Shown: positions 1 to 9,946 of the stretch, piece by piece
How the letters are laid out: each line of letters begins with the position of its first letter
How positions within the stretch are numbered: the stretch's first letter is position 1
Assembly: GCF_001665875.1 (NCBI RefSeq)
Contig: NZ_LZTA01000015.1
Location: 1-45,027, forward strand
Source of the DNA: Mycobacterium sp. 852002-40037_SCH5390672
GTDB lineage: Bacteria; Actinomycetota; Actinomycetes; Mycobacteriales; Mycobacteriaceae
Length of the DNA stretch: 45,027 nucleotides
Direction: 5' to 3'
Notes under the pieces: model-generated
Databases searched by the model: none
Told to the model about the DNA's origin: nothing
The model's input: only the letters and a program-made list of their open reading frames with translations
Made by a program: the position numbers and the translations under genes

Positions 1-24
1 TGAGCTCCGTGGGGTGAGCCCGTG

Positions 25-366
25 TCACATCAGCCACTTTGTCCCCCGCATCGGAGGGCATGCCTCTTGCCCGCCTTCTAGCGACAACTTGGTTGCCGCC
101 TCCCTTAATGCCAGCACGCGCTGGTGGATCCGGTGTTCGGTGCCGCGCGGCATGTAGCCCGGCCCATACCGGCCCCGCCCGAGTCGGTGCACCCTGCCAC
201 GTTCGATCTCCCACCGCAGCGCATCCGAGATCGTCTTCGATGGTCGGCCGCGCACCGAAAAGCTGTGCCACCTCAGCGCATCGATCAACTCCTCGACGGT
301 CGCGGGCCCATGCACCGCCAGCTGCATCGCGAGCACGTAACGCAGCTCAATTCCGCGAAGGTTCAT
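25..366 (-). CDS. Small winged-helix-like hypothetical protein
   Basis: A 113-residue protein of unknown function. The N-terminal half (about residues 5–65) reads like a winged helix: helices around RYVLAMQLAVHG and TVEELIDAL, a likely recognition stretch at RPSKTISDALRWEI, then the basic turn RVHRLGRGRYGPG. The C-terminal part is a short basic helix. I recall similar small proteins as a mycobacterial paralogous family without an assigned role, so DNA binding is inference. The frame stays open well upstream of the ATG at 366, but that extension is Arg-rich noise antisense to nearby coding sequence, so the internal ATG is preferred. It lies about 100 bases downstream of ppx2 on the same strand. 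Confidence 0.6.
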   Translation of the reverse strand: MNLRGIELRYVLAMQLAVHGPATVEELIDALRWHSFSVRGRPSKTISDALRWEIERGRVHRLGRGRYGPGYMPRGTEHRIHQRVLALREAATKLSLEGGQEACPPMRGTKWLM

Positions 367-467
367 CGTCGGACAGTCGCATACGGGTACGACACCGCCG
401 AAGTTGTCGCTGAAAGGCGGGCAAAAGACATGCCCACTCCGGCAGGGGCCAGTGTGGCGTATGTGGC

Positions 468-1415
468 CTACTCGGCGATGGACAACACGATGCCGTCCAG
501 GATGTCGTGCTCGCTGACGGTCAGCTCGTCGATGCCCGCACGGGCGCGCAACTCGCGCGCCAACTCCTCGACCACGATCGCGCCCCCGCCGATCACGTCG
601 GCCCGCCCCTCGTGCATCGGGGGCAGCCCCGCGCGCTCGGCCCGCGTCATGCCGATCAGCCGTTCGCACACCGACTGCAGGTCATCGCCGGCGACACGCG
701 AAAGATGAATGGCCGCAGAGTCATACGTCGCGAAGTTGTGGGCGAGCGCGGACAGCGTGGTCATCGTCCCGGCCAATCCCACCCAGGTCTTCGCCCCCTC
801 GACGGGCACCACACCCAGCGCGACGTCGAGCCGCTCGCGCACCGCCTGGCGCGCCGCGGCCACTTCCCCGGGCGTCGGCGGGTCCGAATGCAAGCAGCGT
901 TCGGTCAACCGGACGCAGCCGATGTCTGCCGAGTAGCTGGCTGTCACCGCATCAGCGCCGACCACGATTTCGGTGGAGCCGCCGCCCAGGTCGACGACGA
1001 CGAAAGGCCCAGCCACACGGTCCAACTCGCCGACGGCACCGCGGAACGAGAGCTCGGCCTCTTCGGCGCCGGTAATCACTTCCGCCACCGCTCCAGGCAG
1101 CACCGCGCCCAACACGTCGGCCGTCATCGCAAAGAAGGCGTCGCGGTTGGCGACGTCGCGGGCGGCCGATGTGGCCACCATCCGGACCCGCTGCGCGCCG
1201 TGCTGCTTCAGCAACGCCGCATAGTCGGTGAGCGCCGCGCGGGTGCGGGCTATCGCATCCGCCGCGAACTCGCCGGTCGCGTCGACACCCTGACCCAGCC
1301 GCACGATCCGCGTCTCCCGGTGCACATCGCGCAGCCGCCCACCTTCGACGTCGGCGATCAGCAACCGAATTGAGTTGGTACCGCAGTCAATACCCGCGAG
1401 CCTGCCGTTCACCAT
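468..1415 (-). CDS. ppx2: Exopolyphosphatase / guanosine pentaphosphate phosphohydrolase family
   Basis: A 315-residue Ppx/GppA phosphatase of the ASKHA fold, expected to release phosphate from inorganic polyphosphate and/or act on pppGpp in the cytosol. The first phosphate loop is GIDCGTNSIRLL (residues 8–19). A conserved Glu pair sits in GAEEAELS (about 117–123), and the second phosphate loop is VDLGGGSTEI (141–150). The length fits the short mycobacterial Ppx form, which lacks the long C-terminal domains of E. coli Ppx. The start codes for MVNGRLAGID; either ATG 1415 or GTG 1412 overlaps the stop of the DUF501 gene, so the two are probably translationally coupled. Gene order ftsB–DUF501–ppx2 agrees with Rv1024–Rv1026. 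Which substrate dominates cannot be read from sequence. Confidence 0.93.
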   Translation of the reverse strand: MVNGRLAGIDCGTNSIRLLIADVEGGRLRDVHRETRIVRLGQGVDATGEFAADAIARTRAALTDYAALLKQHGAQRVRMVATSAARDVANRDAFFAMTADVLGAVLPGAVAEVITGAEEAELSFRGAVGELDRVAGPFVVVDLGGGSTEIVVGADAVTASYSADIGCVRLTERCLHSDPPTPGEVAAARQAVRERLDVALGVVPVEGAKTWVGLAGTMTTLSALAHNFATYDSAAIHLSRVAGDDLQSVCERLIGMTRAERAGLPPMHEGRADVIGGGAIVVEELARELRARAGIDELTVSEHDILDGIVLSIAE

Positions 1416-1897
1416 CGACCGGGCACCAGAATGCCCGCCATCGCGGGCTCGTCGGCCAGGATCGCCAGCGCCTCGTCGCCGAACGGATTCACGCCGGGAC
1501 CCTTCGCCAGTGAATGGGCGATCAGCACGTGCAGGCACTTGACCCGGTCGGGCATTCCTCCCCCGGAGAACGTGGTCCCCAGCGATTCGATCGCGTCTCG
1601 TTCGGCCAGATACGACTCGTGGGCCCGCCGATAGGCGCCCGCCAATTCAGCGTCCTGGGCCAGCCGTTCGGTCATCTCGCGCATCAACCCCGTCGTCTCC
1701 AGCCTGCTGGCGGCGGCCGTCAGCACCGGATGGGTCAGGTAATACAGCGTCGGAAACGGCGTGCCGTCAGGAAGTTTCGGCGCCGTCTTCACCACGCCGG
1801 GCTCACCATTGGGACAACGGTAGGCGATGTCGAGCACCCCGCGCGGCTCGCGCCCCAGTTGGCGAGCCACCGCCTCCAGGTCGGCATGCTCAACCAC
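1409..1897 (-). CDS. DUF501 family protein (Rv1025-like)
   Basis: A 162-residue DUF501 protein of unknown biochemical function, conserved in Actinobacteria between ftsB and ppx2. Family landmarks are the segments REPRGVLDIAYRCPNGEPGV, TPFPTLYYLTHPVLTAAASR and, near the C-terminus, GMPDRVKCLHVLIAHSLAKG with a possible metal-binding Cys/His pair. The start is set at GTG 1897, which overlaps the ftsB stop by 8 bases and gives a length close to the M. tuberculosis protein. The frame extends upstream, but only as an out-of-frame reading of the ftsB tail. Overlaps at both ends point to one co-translated ftsB–DUF501–ppx2 unit. Confidence 0.88.
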   Translation of the reverse strand: MVEHADLEAVARQLGREPRGVLDIAYRCPNGEPGVVKTAPKLPDGTPFPTLYYLTHPVLTAAASRLETTGLMREMTERLAQDAELAGAYRRAHESYLAERDAIESLGTTFSGGGMPDRVKCLHVLIAHSLAKGPGVNPFGDEALAILADEPAMAGILVPGRW

Positions 1898-2603
1898 CGG
1901 GACCCGCGGGATTAGGTCCGGGCGCCGGACCGGGTGATCCCGGCTCGGCCGGAGCGGACGGGCCTTGGGGCGCAGGCGAATTGGTCGGCGGCAGGTGTGG
2001 AGCGTCGGCGATGGTATGCCACAGCGACGTGTACCACGGGTCACTGTTGGCCGGTTTGGCTGACGGCGATCCCTGCTGCGTGGGTTCGGCCGCCGACGCC
2101 GGAAGCTGCACCTGGAACGGGATGTCGCCCGGCTTGACGAAGCCGAGCCGCTCACGGGCCTGCGCCGCAATGTAGGCCGGGTCACCGAGTTTGGCCTTCC
2201 GTTGCTCCAGATCGGTGACCTGACGGCGCAGGGCCGCTTCACTGGCGGTCAGCTGATTCATCTCGGTGCGCTGGGCAAAGTAGGTGCGCACCGGTCCGGC
2301 GATGGTCAACGTCAGTACGCAGATCACAGCGGCCAGCACCGCCGCCCGGCGCGCGGTGAAACCGAGCCGTTGTTCGGAGCGCTGCTCAACGGATTCGGCG
2401 GCTTGCCGCGTGATGGGCTCGACGACATGCTCTTGCTGCGTTCGCGTGGTGTTCCGGCCGGCCTGGTTCGCCGTCGGCGACGTTCGCGAAGACGGCTTGG
2501 AGGATGGCTTGGCCGAACGGCGGCGCCGAACCGAATCGCCGACTTTCCCCGGGCGCGATGCCGGGGAACGCCGTTTCGAATCAGGCCGTTTCGCGTCAGC
2601 CAT
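1890..2603 (-). CDS. ftsB: Divisome protein FtsB/DivIC family
   Basis: A 237-residue bitopic membrane protein of the septum-formation-initiator family, expected to work with FtsQ and FtsL in the divisome. A long basic, Ser/Arg-rich cytosolic tail (residues 1–85) precedes one transmembrane helix (about 87–108) and a short periplasmic coiled coil (about 109–139, QRTEMNQLTASEAALRRQ). The family signature DPAYIAAQARERLGFVKPGD (141–160) follows, then a Pro/Ala-rich low-complexity tail. Both extensions are typical of mycobacterial FtsB and absent from the short E. coli protein. The ATG at 2603 lies 20 bases after the eno stop, so it is probably co-transcribed with eno. Confidence 0.9.
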   Translation of the reverse strand: MADAKRPDSKRRSPASRPGKVGDSVRRRRSAKPSSKPSSRTSPTANQAGRNTTRTQQEHVVEPITRQAAESVEQRSEQRLGFTARRAAVLAAVICVLTLTIAGPVRTYFAQRTEMNQLTASEAALRRQVTDLEQRKAKLGDPAYIAAQARERLGFVKPGDIPFQVQLPASAAEPTQQGSPSAKPANSDPWYTSLWHTIADAPHLPPTNSPAPQGPSAPAEPGSPGPAPGPNPAGPGG

Positions 2604-2623
2604 GCCAGCCGTTGAACGTCAAG

Positions 2624-3955
<1,332 letters not shown>

Positions 3956-3971
3956 TCAGCGATACATCCTG

Positions 3972-4703
3972 CTACAGCGGGTGGCCTTTGGCGTAAGCGG
4001 TCGCCCAATCGCGAACCGCCCGGGCGTAGACGCCGGAGTTGTTGTAGGCGCGCAGCGCGGTGATCCAGCCTCGGGGAGTTCCGAGATCCTTTCCGCGCCA
4101 GCACAGATAACCGGCCGCCGCGAGCGCGGCGTCGTCGATGTTGTCCGGGCTGACGCGGCCGTCGTTGTGAGCGTCGACACCATAGAGCCGCCACGTCTCC
4201 GGGATGAACTGCATCGGTCCCATGGCGCGCGTCACACCGTCCTCATCCGTGACGGCTTCCTCGGTGTCGACGATGCGCAGCGTGCCGCCGCTGCCGTCGA
4301 GGCGCACGCCCCGAATCGGGGGGCTCACATCACCGTTGGGGGCCAGCCGCGCTCCGCGGTAGGTGCCGTGGTGGCTCTCGACCTGGCCGATGCCGGCCAG
4401 GGTGGTCCACGCGATGTGGCATTTCGGGTTCTCGACTTCGGCGACCCGCGCCGCGTAGGCGTAGGCCTCGAGCGCGATCACCGGGATCTCCAGTGCCGCT
4501 GACCGTCGTTGGGCCCAGTCCCGCAACTGATCCGCGGGCCGACCGCTGGCATGAGTGTTCACCGCGGGCACCGGATCCCCGGCCGGTGGGGGGACACCGT
4601 CGGGAATGAACAGGCTGAGCTGCCAGGTGCAGCTGGAGGCCAGAACGATCGCGGTCGCGCCGATCACGGCGGCCGCGCGCATCCAACGCCTCGGCGACAC
4701 CAT
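3972..4703 (-). CDS. lpqU: Lipoprotein LpqU, lytic transglycosylase-like
   Basis: A 243-residue predicted lipoprotein with a lytic-transglycosylase-like domain, probably acting on peptidoglycan. A signal peptide ends in the lipobox LASSC, with Cys25 as the predicted lipidation site. The mature part contains LAGIGQVESHHGTY, whose Glu fits the catalytic acid of the SLT/MltB fold. It also has MGPMQFIPETWRLYGVDAHNDG and AAAGYLCWRGKDL, both typical of MltB-type enzymes. ATG 4703 is chosen over upstream in-frame codons because it starts a clean n-region and has AGGAAAG just upstream. It is followed 58 bases later by eno. Confidence 0.92.
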   Translation of the reverse strand: MVSPRRWMRAAAVIGATAIVLASSCTWQLSLFIPDGVPPPAGDPVPAVNTHASGRPADQLRDWAQRRSAALEIPVIALEAYAYAARVAEVENPKCHIAWTTLAGIGQVESHHGTYRGARLAPNGDVSPPIRGVRLDGSGGTLRIVDTEEAVTDEDGVTRAMGPMQFIPETWRLYGVDAHNDGRVSPDNIDDAALAAAGYLCWRGKDLGTPRGWITALRAYNNSGVYARAVRDWATAYAKGHPL

Positions 4704-5019
4704 GCTTTCCTGAGCTCCCCTAAACTCGCCTGCACCAACTCCGCCACACCATCGTCCCATGTGTTCGGGACGTACCCGGTTGCCTCGAGCCTCTGCGCAC
4801 CGACGTTCGGTCGGTTGCAGCTAACCCGTGGTTAGCTGCTGGTCGCTTTGGCTAGCGCAGTCAGACCAAGGCCGACCACGGGGATTCGCAACCTCATCCG
4901 CGATATTACCGAGCGGCCGATGACTAATTCGGCAAACATTCCGGCGATCGCTCCGACCTATTGGCCGAAAGTGGGAAATTAGGGCGCGGCAGCGCCGCGG
5001 TAGGGGCGTTCCCGGCCCG
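4704..5019. promoter_or_regulatory. mazG–lpqU gap with candidate lpqU promoter
   Basis: This 316-base gap holds no convincing gene. On the minus strand a TAATAT hexamer (bases 4903–4908) is a good mycobacterial -10 match for lpqU, which starts about 200 bases downstream. A 9-bp perfect inverted repeat, listed separately, lies between the two. No clear -35 element was found at standard spacing, so the promoter is tentative. Confidence 0.35.
4817..4839. repeat. 9-bp perfect inverted repeat upstream of lpqU
   Basis: GCAGCTAAC and its exact complement GTTAGCTGC are separated by the 5 bases CCGTG. It lies 114 bases upstream of the lpqU start and below the candidate -10 box, so it would form a hairpin in the lpqU leader or serve as a dyad operator. 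It is also about 180 bases past the mazG stop, so it could end mazG transcription, although no U-tract follows. Confidence 0.55.
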
Positions 5020-6057
5020 TCAGGCGTCGTCGGCCGGGGCGTCAGCGGTGGAGTCCTCGGCCGCCGAGTCGGCCTCACCGTCGGTCTCGAGCTCCCACTC
5101 CCTCGGCCGATCGTCGACCGCCGGGGCACCCCCGGGCCAGTGCTCGCGCCACTGGTCCTCGGAGATCTCACCAAGTGGGGCCACATCGAACTCCTCGGGA
5201 ACACCGGTGCCGCGGCGCGCGGCCGCTATCGCCCGCTCGGCTCCGCGGACCGCCGCCACGAATTCCAGAACGGCGGTACGTAACGCGCTTTCGGCATCGA
5301 CATCGGCCGACACCGAGACCGACGTGATCTCGTCGGGGATCAGGTCGGCGGGCAGACCTGCCTTGTCGGCACGCGCAATGACCTTCTGGGCCAGTGCCAA
5401 CGCGGGTTGCCCGGTGTGCACATCGTCCATCACCGATTTCCGCGGCTTCTCGGCCGCCTTCCGCTCTTCCCACTGGGCCAGCTGCTCTTCTAGCGAAATC
5501 GATTGACCGGCAAGCACTCCCGGCACCCGGTTACCCAGCTTGCGCATCAGGGCGGCGGCGACGTCATCGATGGTGAAGGGAGACTGCGGCGCGTCCTCGG
5601 CGATGCGGGCGTGGAAGAGGACCTGCAGCAGCACGTCACCGAGCTCGTCGCGCAGCTGCTCCGCGTTGCCGCTGCCGACCGCGTCCAGCAGTTCGTAGGT
5701 TTCCTCCAGCAAAAACCTGCGCAGCGAGTCGTGGGTTTGCTCGCTTTCCCACGGCCCGGCCGTGCGCAGTTTGTCCATCATGGCCACGGCATCGACCAGC
5801 CGTTCACCGCGCGGAGTCTCGGGCGCCGAAATCAGCCGCGCCCCCGCCGCCAACCGGGCGGTGACCGCGGGGTGGTCGGGGTCCGATGACAGCAATACCG
5901 GGGCGTCTTCACCCGAGTGCACCGGGCGCGCCGCGGGTAGCGACCAAGGCACCGCGACCGGCATCTCTTCGGTGTATTGCACCTCGCCGGTCAGGTACTC
6001 GATGGCCTCGACGGGCACCAACGAGGGACGGCGGGGGTCGAACAAGACGACTATCAT
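5020..6057 (-). CDS. mazG: Nucleoside triphosphate pyrophosphohydrolase MazG
   Basis: A 345-residue MazG-family NTP pyrophosphohydrolase, which hydrolyses (d)NTPs, including damaged ones, to NMP and pyrophosphate. The N-terminal ~95 residues are an actinobacterial extension. The catalytic core holds the Mg-binding acidic pattern in LEETYELLDAV (about 117–127) and DELGDVLLQVLFHA (about 137–150). A C-terminal acidic low-complexity tail follows. Start ATG 6057 overlaps the stop of the second MIRU mini-ORF as ATGA, which supports coupled translation from mfd. The length is slightly above the M. tuberculosis protein because of the tail. Confidence 0.94.
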   Translation of the reverse strand: MIVVLFDPRRPSLVPVEAIEYLTGEVQYTEEMPVAVPWSLPAARPVHSGEDAPVLLSSDPDHPAVTARLAAGARLISAPETPRGERLVDAVAMMDKLRTAGPWESEQTHDSLRRFLLEETYELLDAVGSGNAEQLRDELGDVLLQVLFHARIAEDAPQSPFTIDDVAAALMRKLGNRVPGVLAGQSISLEEQLAQWEERKAAEKPRKSVMDDVHTGQPALALAQKVIARADKAGLPADLIPDEITSVSVSADVDAESALRTAVLEFVAAVRGAERAIAAARRGTGVPEEFDVAPLGEISEDQWREHWPGGAPAVDDRPREWELETDGEADSAAEDSTADAPADDA

Positions 6058-6158
6058 CGGCGCCCCTCCTCCTCATCGCTTCGCTCTGCATCGTCGCGGG
6101 CGCGGATCATCGGCGCCCCTCCTCCTCATCGCTTCGCTGCGCATCGTCGCGGGCGCGC
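6053..6158 (-). repeat. Two tandem 53-bp MIRU-type repeats between mfd and mazG
   Basis: Two direct 53-bp copies (6053–6105 and 6106–6158) plus the first few bases of a third copy fill the mfd–mazG gap; the two differ at only a few positions. Read on the minus strand, the units match the mycobacterial interspersed repetitive unit as I know it (GACGATGCAGAGCGAAGCG followed by a GATGAGGAGGAG core). Each unit encodes an 18-residue mini-[21 protein letters not shown] (6163 to 6107) and MIRARDDAERSDEEEGRR (6110 to 6054). Each start overlaps the previous stop as ATGA: mfd stop with mini-ORF 1, mini-ORF 1 with mini-ORF 2, mini-ORF 2 with mazG. Copy number at such sites is expected to vary between strains. 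Confidence 0.85.
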
Positions 6159-6159
6159 A

Positions 6160-9100
6160 TCATCGCGCTTGCCGCTCTTCACTTGCCATCGGTGCAGGTA
6201 GTTCACTCGTTATACCAATATCTGCCTGGGGTTTGCCCTGCAGTGCCGTCACCAGGTTTGCCACCATCTGCACCAGCTCGACATCGCGCAGTCGCGGCGC
6301 GCCCACCCCACCGGCTCGCGGGATGGGAACCACCACGGTGGACGTCGTGGCGCGGTAGTTCGCGGCCGGGTACATCCGCTTGAGCCGCACCTGAGCCGAA
6401 TCCGGCAGCGTCATCGGGGAGAGCCGCACGGTGGACGCCGACGGCGCCGACACCTCGGTGATCCCGGCGGTGCGGCACAGCAGCCGCAGCCGTGCCACCG
6501 CCACCAGCCGCAGGGCCGGTTCGGGCAATGCCCCGTACCGGTCGATGAGTTCCTCCACGACCGCGTCGATCTCGCCATCGGAGGCCGCGGCGGCCAGCCG
6601 CCGGTACCCCTCCAGGCGCAGCCGGTCGCTGGCGATGTAGTCCGGCGGCAGGTGCGGATCGACCGGCAGGTCGATCCGCACGTCCTTGGGTTCCTCGGCG
6701 GTCGTGACGGTTTGGCCGTCGGCGGCGGCTCGGTAGGCCTCCACGGCCTCGCCCACCAGCCGCACGTACAGGTCGAAACCGACCCCGGCGACATGCCCGG
6801 ACTGCTCGACACCCAGCACGTTGCCGGCGCCGCGGATTTCGAGGTCCTTCATCGCGACGGCCATGCCCGCGCCCAGCTCGTTGTTCTGCGCGATGGTGGC
6901 CAACCGGTCGTAGGCCGTCTCGGTCAGCGGCGAGTCCGGCGGATACAAGAAGTAGGCATAGCCGCGCTCACGGCTGCGGCCGACCCGGCCGCGGAGCTGG
7001 TGCAACTGCGACAGGCCGAACGTGTCGGCGCGCTCGACGATCAGCGTGTTCGCGTTGGAGATGTCCAGGCCGGTCTCCACGATCGTGGTGCACACCAAGA
7101 TGTCGTATTCGCGGTTCCAGAACCCCTGGACCGTGCGTTCCAGCCGTTCCTCGGGCATCTGCCCGTGCGCGACGACCACCCGGGCCTCCGGCAGCAGCTC
7201 CCGGATCCGGGCCGCCGCCCGGTCGATCGAGCTGACCCGGTTGTGCACGTAGAAGACCTGCCCGTCGCGCAGCAGCTCGCGCCGCAGAGCCGCCGCGACC
7301 TGCTTGTCGTCGTGTGGACCGACATAGGTCAGCACGGGATACCGCTCTTCGGGCGGCGTCAGGATCGTCGACATCTCCCGGATGCCGGCCAGGCTCATCT
7401 CCAGCGTCCGCGGAATGGGGGTGGCGCTCATGGTCAGCACGTCGACGTGGGTGCGCAGCGACTTGATGTGCTCCTTGTGCTCGACACCGAACCGCTGCTC
7501 CTCGTCGACCACCACCAGGCCGAGGTCCTTCCAGCGCACCCCGGTCTGCAGCAGCCGATGCGTGCCGATCACCACGTCCACCGACCCGTCGGCCAGGCCC
7601 TCGATCACGGCCTTGGACTCCGTCCCGTCGGTGAACCGGGACAAGCCCTTGACGGTGACCGGGAACCCGGTCATCCGGTCGGTGAAGGTCTGCAGATGCT
7701 GGTCGGCCAGCAGAGTGGTGGGCACCAGCACGGCGACCTGCTTGCCGTCCTGGACCGCCTTGAACGCCGCCCGCACCGCGATCTCGGTCTTGCCGTAGCC
7801 CACGTCGCCGCAGATCACCCGGTCCATCGGGACCGGCTTTTCCATGTCGGACTTGACCTCGGTGATCGCGGTGAGCTGGTCGACCGTCTCGGTGTATCCG
7901 AACGCGTCTTCCATCTCGGCCTGCCAGGGGGTGTCCGGCCCGAACGCGTGCCCGGCGCTGGCCTGGCGCTTGGCGTACAGCGACACCAGCTCGCCGGCGA
8001 TCTCGCGCACCGCGCGGCGCGCCTTGGTCTTGGTGTTGGTCCAGTCGCTGCCGCCCAACCGGCTCAGTGCCGGCGCCTGGCCGCCGACGTACCGCGACAG
8101 CTGGTCCAGCGAATCCATCGGCACGTACAGCTTGTCCGATCCGCCGCCACGCTTGCTCGAGGCGTATTCGAGCACCAGGTACTCGCGGCGGGCGCCGCCG
8201 ACGGTGCGCTCGACCATCTCCACGAACCGGCCGATTCCGTGCTGGTCGTGCACCACGAGATCACCGGCGGTGAGCGCCAACGGATCAACGGTGTTGCGCC
8301 GCTTGGCCGCCAGGCGCTTGCCCTCGACGGCCGTCACCCGGCTGCCGGTCAGATCCGTCTCTGTGATCACCACCAGCGCGGCGCCGGGGATGATGACGCC
8401 GTCGTGCAGCGGGCCCTTGAGCACACCAACCACGCCGGCCTTGGGCGCAGCACCCGATTCGAGCATGGCCGCGGGGGTGTCACATTCGGCCAGCCGTTCC
8501 ACCACGCGATGTGCGGTGCCGGTGCCGGGCGCGACGACGACGGCGTAGCCGCCGGTCGCGACGTGCGCGCGCAGCATGGCGAAGATGCCGTCGATGTCGT
8601 GCTGATGCCCGCGCGCCGACGGCGCCGCCCGGATATCCAGCTCGACAGCCGACTCGTCGGACAGCTGGCTCAACGTCCACCACGGATGCCCGGCGCGGGC
8701 CGCCGCGGCCCGCACCTCGTCGAGTTCGGAGAATCCCGATCCGCCGAACTGCGCCACGTCGACCGGGGCGTCGGTACCCAACGCGGCGACCGACCACGAC
8801 GCTTCGAGGAATTCGCTGCCGGTCTTGATCAGATCAGCGGCCCGGGTGCGGACCTTCTCCGGGTCGCAGAGCAAGACCGGTGTGCGCGGCGCCAATTGAT
8901 CGGTGAGCAGCACGTGCTCGCCGGGCCGAAGCACCGGCAGCAGCGCTTCCATGCCATCGACCGAAATGCCCTCGCCGATCTTGGCCAGCATGTCGGTGAC
9001 ACTGCCCGTGATGGCGGGCTCGGTGGTGCGGTGCCGCGCGGCCAATTCTGCGGCACGCTCGCGCACCTCGTCGGTCAGCAGCAGTTCCCGGCACGCCACC

Positions 9101-9816
9101 GCGATCAGGGTGTCGACGTCGATCTCGGGGATCGAGCGCTGATCTGCGACCGAGAACATCCGCATCTCGCTGACCTCGTCGCCCCAGAACTCGATGCGCA
9201 CCGGGTGCTCGGCGGTCGGTGGGAAGACGTCGAGAATCCCGCCGCGCACGGCGAATTCGCCGCGCCGCCCCACCATGTCGACCCGGGTGTAAGCCAGCTC
9301 GGCGAGCCGGGTGATCACGCTCTCGAATTCGATTTCCGCACCGACGCTCAACGTGACCGGCTCCACCAGCCCCAGCTGCGGCGTCATCGGCTGCAGCAGC
9401 GAGCGCACCGCGGTCACCACGACCTTCAGCGGCGGGCCCAACCGCGCATCGTCGGGAAGGGCCAGCCGGCGCAGCACCGTCAAACGCGCGCCGACGGTGT
9501 CCACGCCCGGTGAAAGTCGTTCGTGCGGCAGTGTTTCCCACGACGGGAAGACCGCGACGGCATCGCCGAAGACGCCGCGCAGTTCAGCGGTCAAGTCGTC
9601 GGCTTCGCGCCCGGTCGCGGTGACTACCAGCAGAGGACCCAACCGCGCCAGCGCACTGGTCACGAACAGCCGCGCGCTGGCTGGACCCACCAGGCTCAGT
9701 TCGGCGGGCGACGCGGCCGCGCTGTCGATCAGTTGCTGGAAGGTCGGCGCGGTGAGCGCCAATTCAACGAGCCCCGCGATCGGGGTGTCTGGGCAAGCAG
9801 CCCCCGGTGCGGTCAT
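6160..9816 (-). CDS. mfd: Transcription-repair coupling factor Mfd
   Basis: A 1218-residue DNA translocase that displaces stalled RNA polymerase and recruits the Uvr excision machinery. From the N-terminus it shows a UvrB-like region ([40 protein letters not shown]), then the RNA-polymerase-interaction segment ([29 protein letters not shown]). The RecG-like motor follows, with Walker [17 protein letters not shown] (about 668–684), DEEQ box VVDEEQRFG (about 770) and [12 protein letters not shown]. Then come [22 protein letters not shown] and the C-terminal autoinhibitory D7 domain. [12 protein letters not shown] at 9816 resembles the M. tuberculosis N-terminus; ATG 9828 is an alternative. The stop falls inside the MIRU repeat. 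Confidence 0.97.
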   Translation of the reverse strand: MTAPGAACPDTPIAGLVELALTAPTFQQLIDSAAASPAELSLVGPASARLFVTSALARLGPLLVVTATGREADDLTAELRGVFGDAVAVFPSWETLPHERLSPGVDTVGARLTVLRRLALPDDARLGPPLKVVVTAVRSLLQPMTPQLGLVEPVTLSVGAEIEFESVITRLAELAYTRVDMVGRRGEFAVRGGILDVFPPTAEHPVRIEFWGDEVSEMRMFSVADQRSIPEIDVDTLIAVACRELLLTDEVRERAAELAARHRTTEPAITGSVTDMLAKIGEGISVDGMEALLPVLRPGEHVLLTDQLAPRTPVLLCDPEKVRTRAADLIKTGSEFLEASWSVAALGTDAPVDVAQFGGSGFSELDEVRAAAARAGHPWWTLSQLSDESAVELDIRAAPSARGHQHDIDGIFAMLRAHVATGGYAVVVAPGTGTAHRVVERLAECDTPAAMLESGAAPKAGVVGVLKGPLHDGVIIPGAALVVITETDLTGSRVTAVEGKRLAAKRRNTVDPLALTAGDLVVHDQHGIGRFVEMVERTVGGARREYLVLEYASSKRGGGSDKLYVPMDSLDQLSRYVGGQAPALSRLGGSDWTNTKTKARRAVREIAGELVSLYAKRQASAGHAFGPDTPWQAEMEDAFGYTETVDQLTAITEVKSDMEKPVPMDRVICGDVGYGKTEIAVRAAFKAVQDGKQVAVLVPTTLLADQHLQTFTDRMTGFPVTVKGLSRFTDGTESKAVIEGLADGSVDVVIGTHRLLQTGVRWKDLGLVVVDEEQRFGVEHKEHIKSLRTHVDVLTMSATPIPRTLEMSLAGIREMSTILTPPEERYPVLTYVGPHDDKQVAAALRRELLRDGQVFYVHNRVSSIDRAAARIRELLPEARVVVAHGQMPEERLERTVQGFWNREYDILVCTTIVETGLDISNANTLIVERADTFGLSQLHQLRGRVGRSRERGYAYFLYPPDSPLTETAYDRLATIAQNNELGAGMAVAMKDLEIRGAGNVLGVEQSGHVAGVGFDLYVRLVGEAVEAYRAAADGQTVTTAEEPKDVRIDLPVDPHLPPDYIASDRLRLEGYRRLAAAASDGEIDAVVEELIDRYGALPEPALRLVAVARLRLLCRTAGITEVSAPSASTVRLSPMTLPDSAQVRLKRMYPAANYRATTSTVVVPIPRAGGVGAPRLRDVELVQMVANLVTALQGKPQADIGITSELPAPMASEERQAR

Positions 9817-9946
9817 GATGAATTCCATTCTAGGGGCCCTCAGGGACAGGGCCGGACACACCGAACCACGTCAATATTGAGCTCGCCGCCGTCAAGGGAT
9901 CGTAAGAAAAGCACCGCCGGATTACCCGCGGGCGCACGTTGAATTC
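9817..9946. promoter_or_regulatory. Divergent mfd / lysA-like promoter region
   Basis: A 130-base gap between two divergent starts must hold promoters in both directions. It is locally A/T-richer around 9870–9915. I see no strong -10/-35 pair or repeat, so no element is assigned. Confidence 0.3.

Noticed and set aside
6652..9513. 953-residue open frame on the plus strand across mfd
   Set aside because: It is antisense to mfd, His/Arg/Gln-rich with no domain motifs, as expected from the complementary strand of a GC-rich gene.
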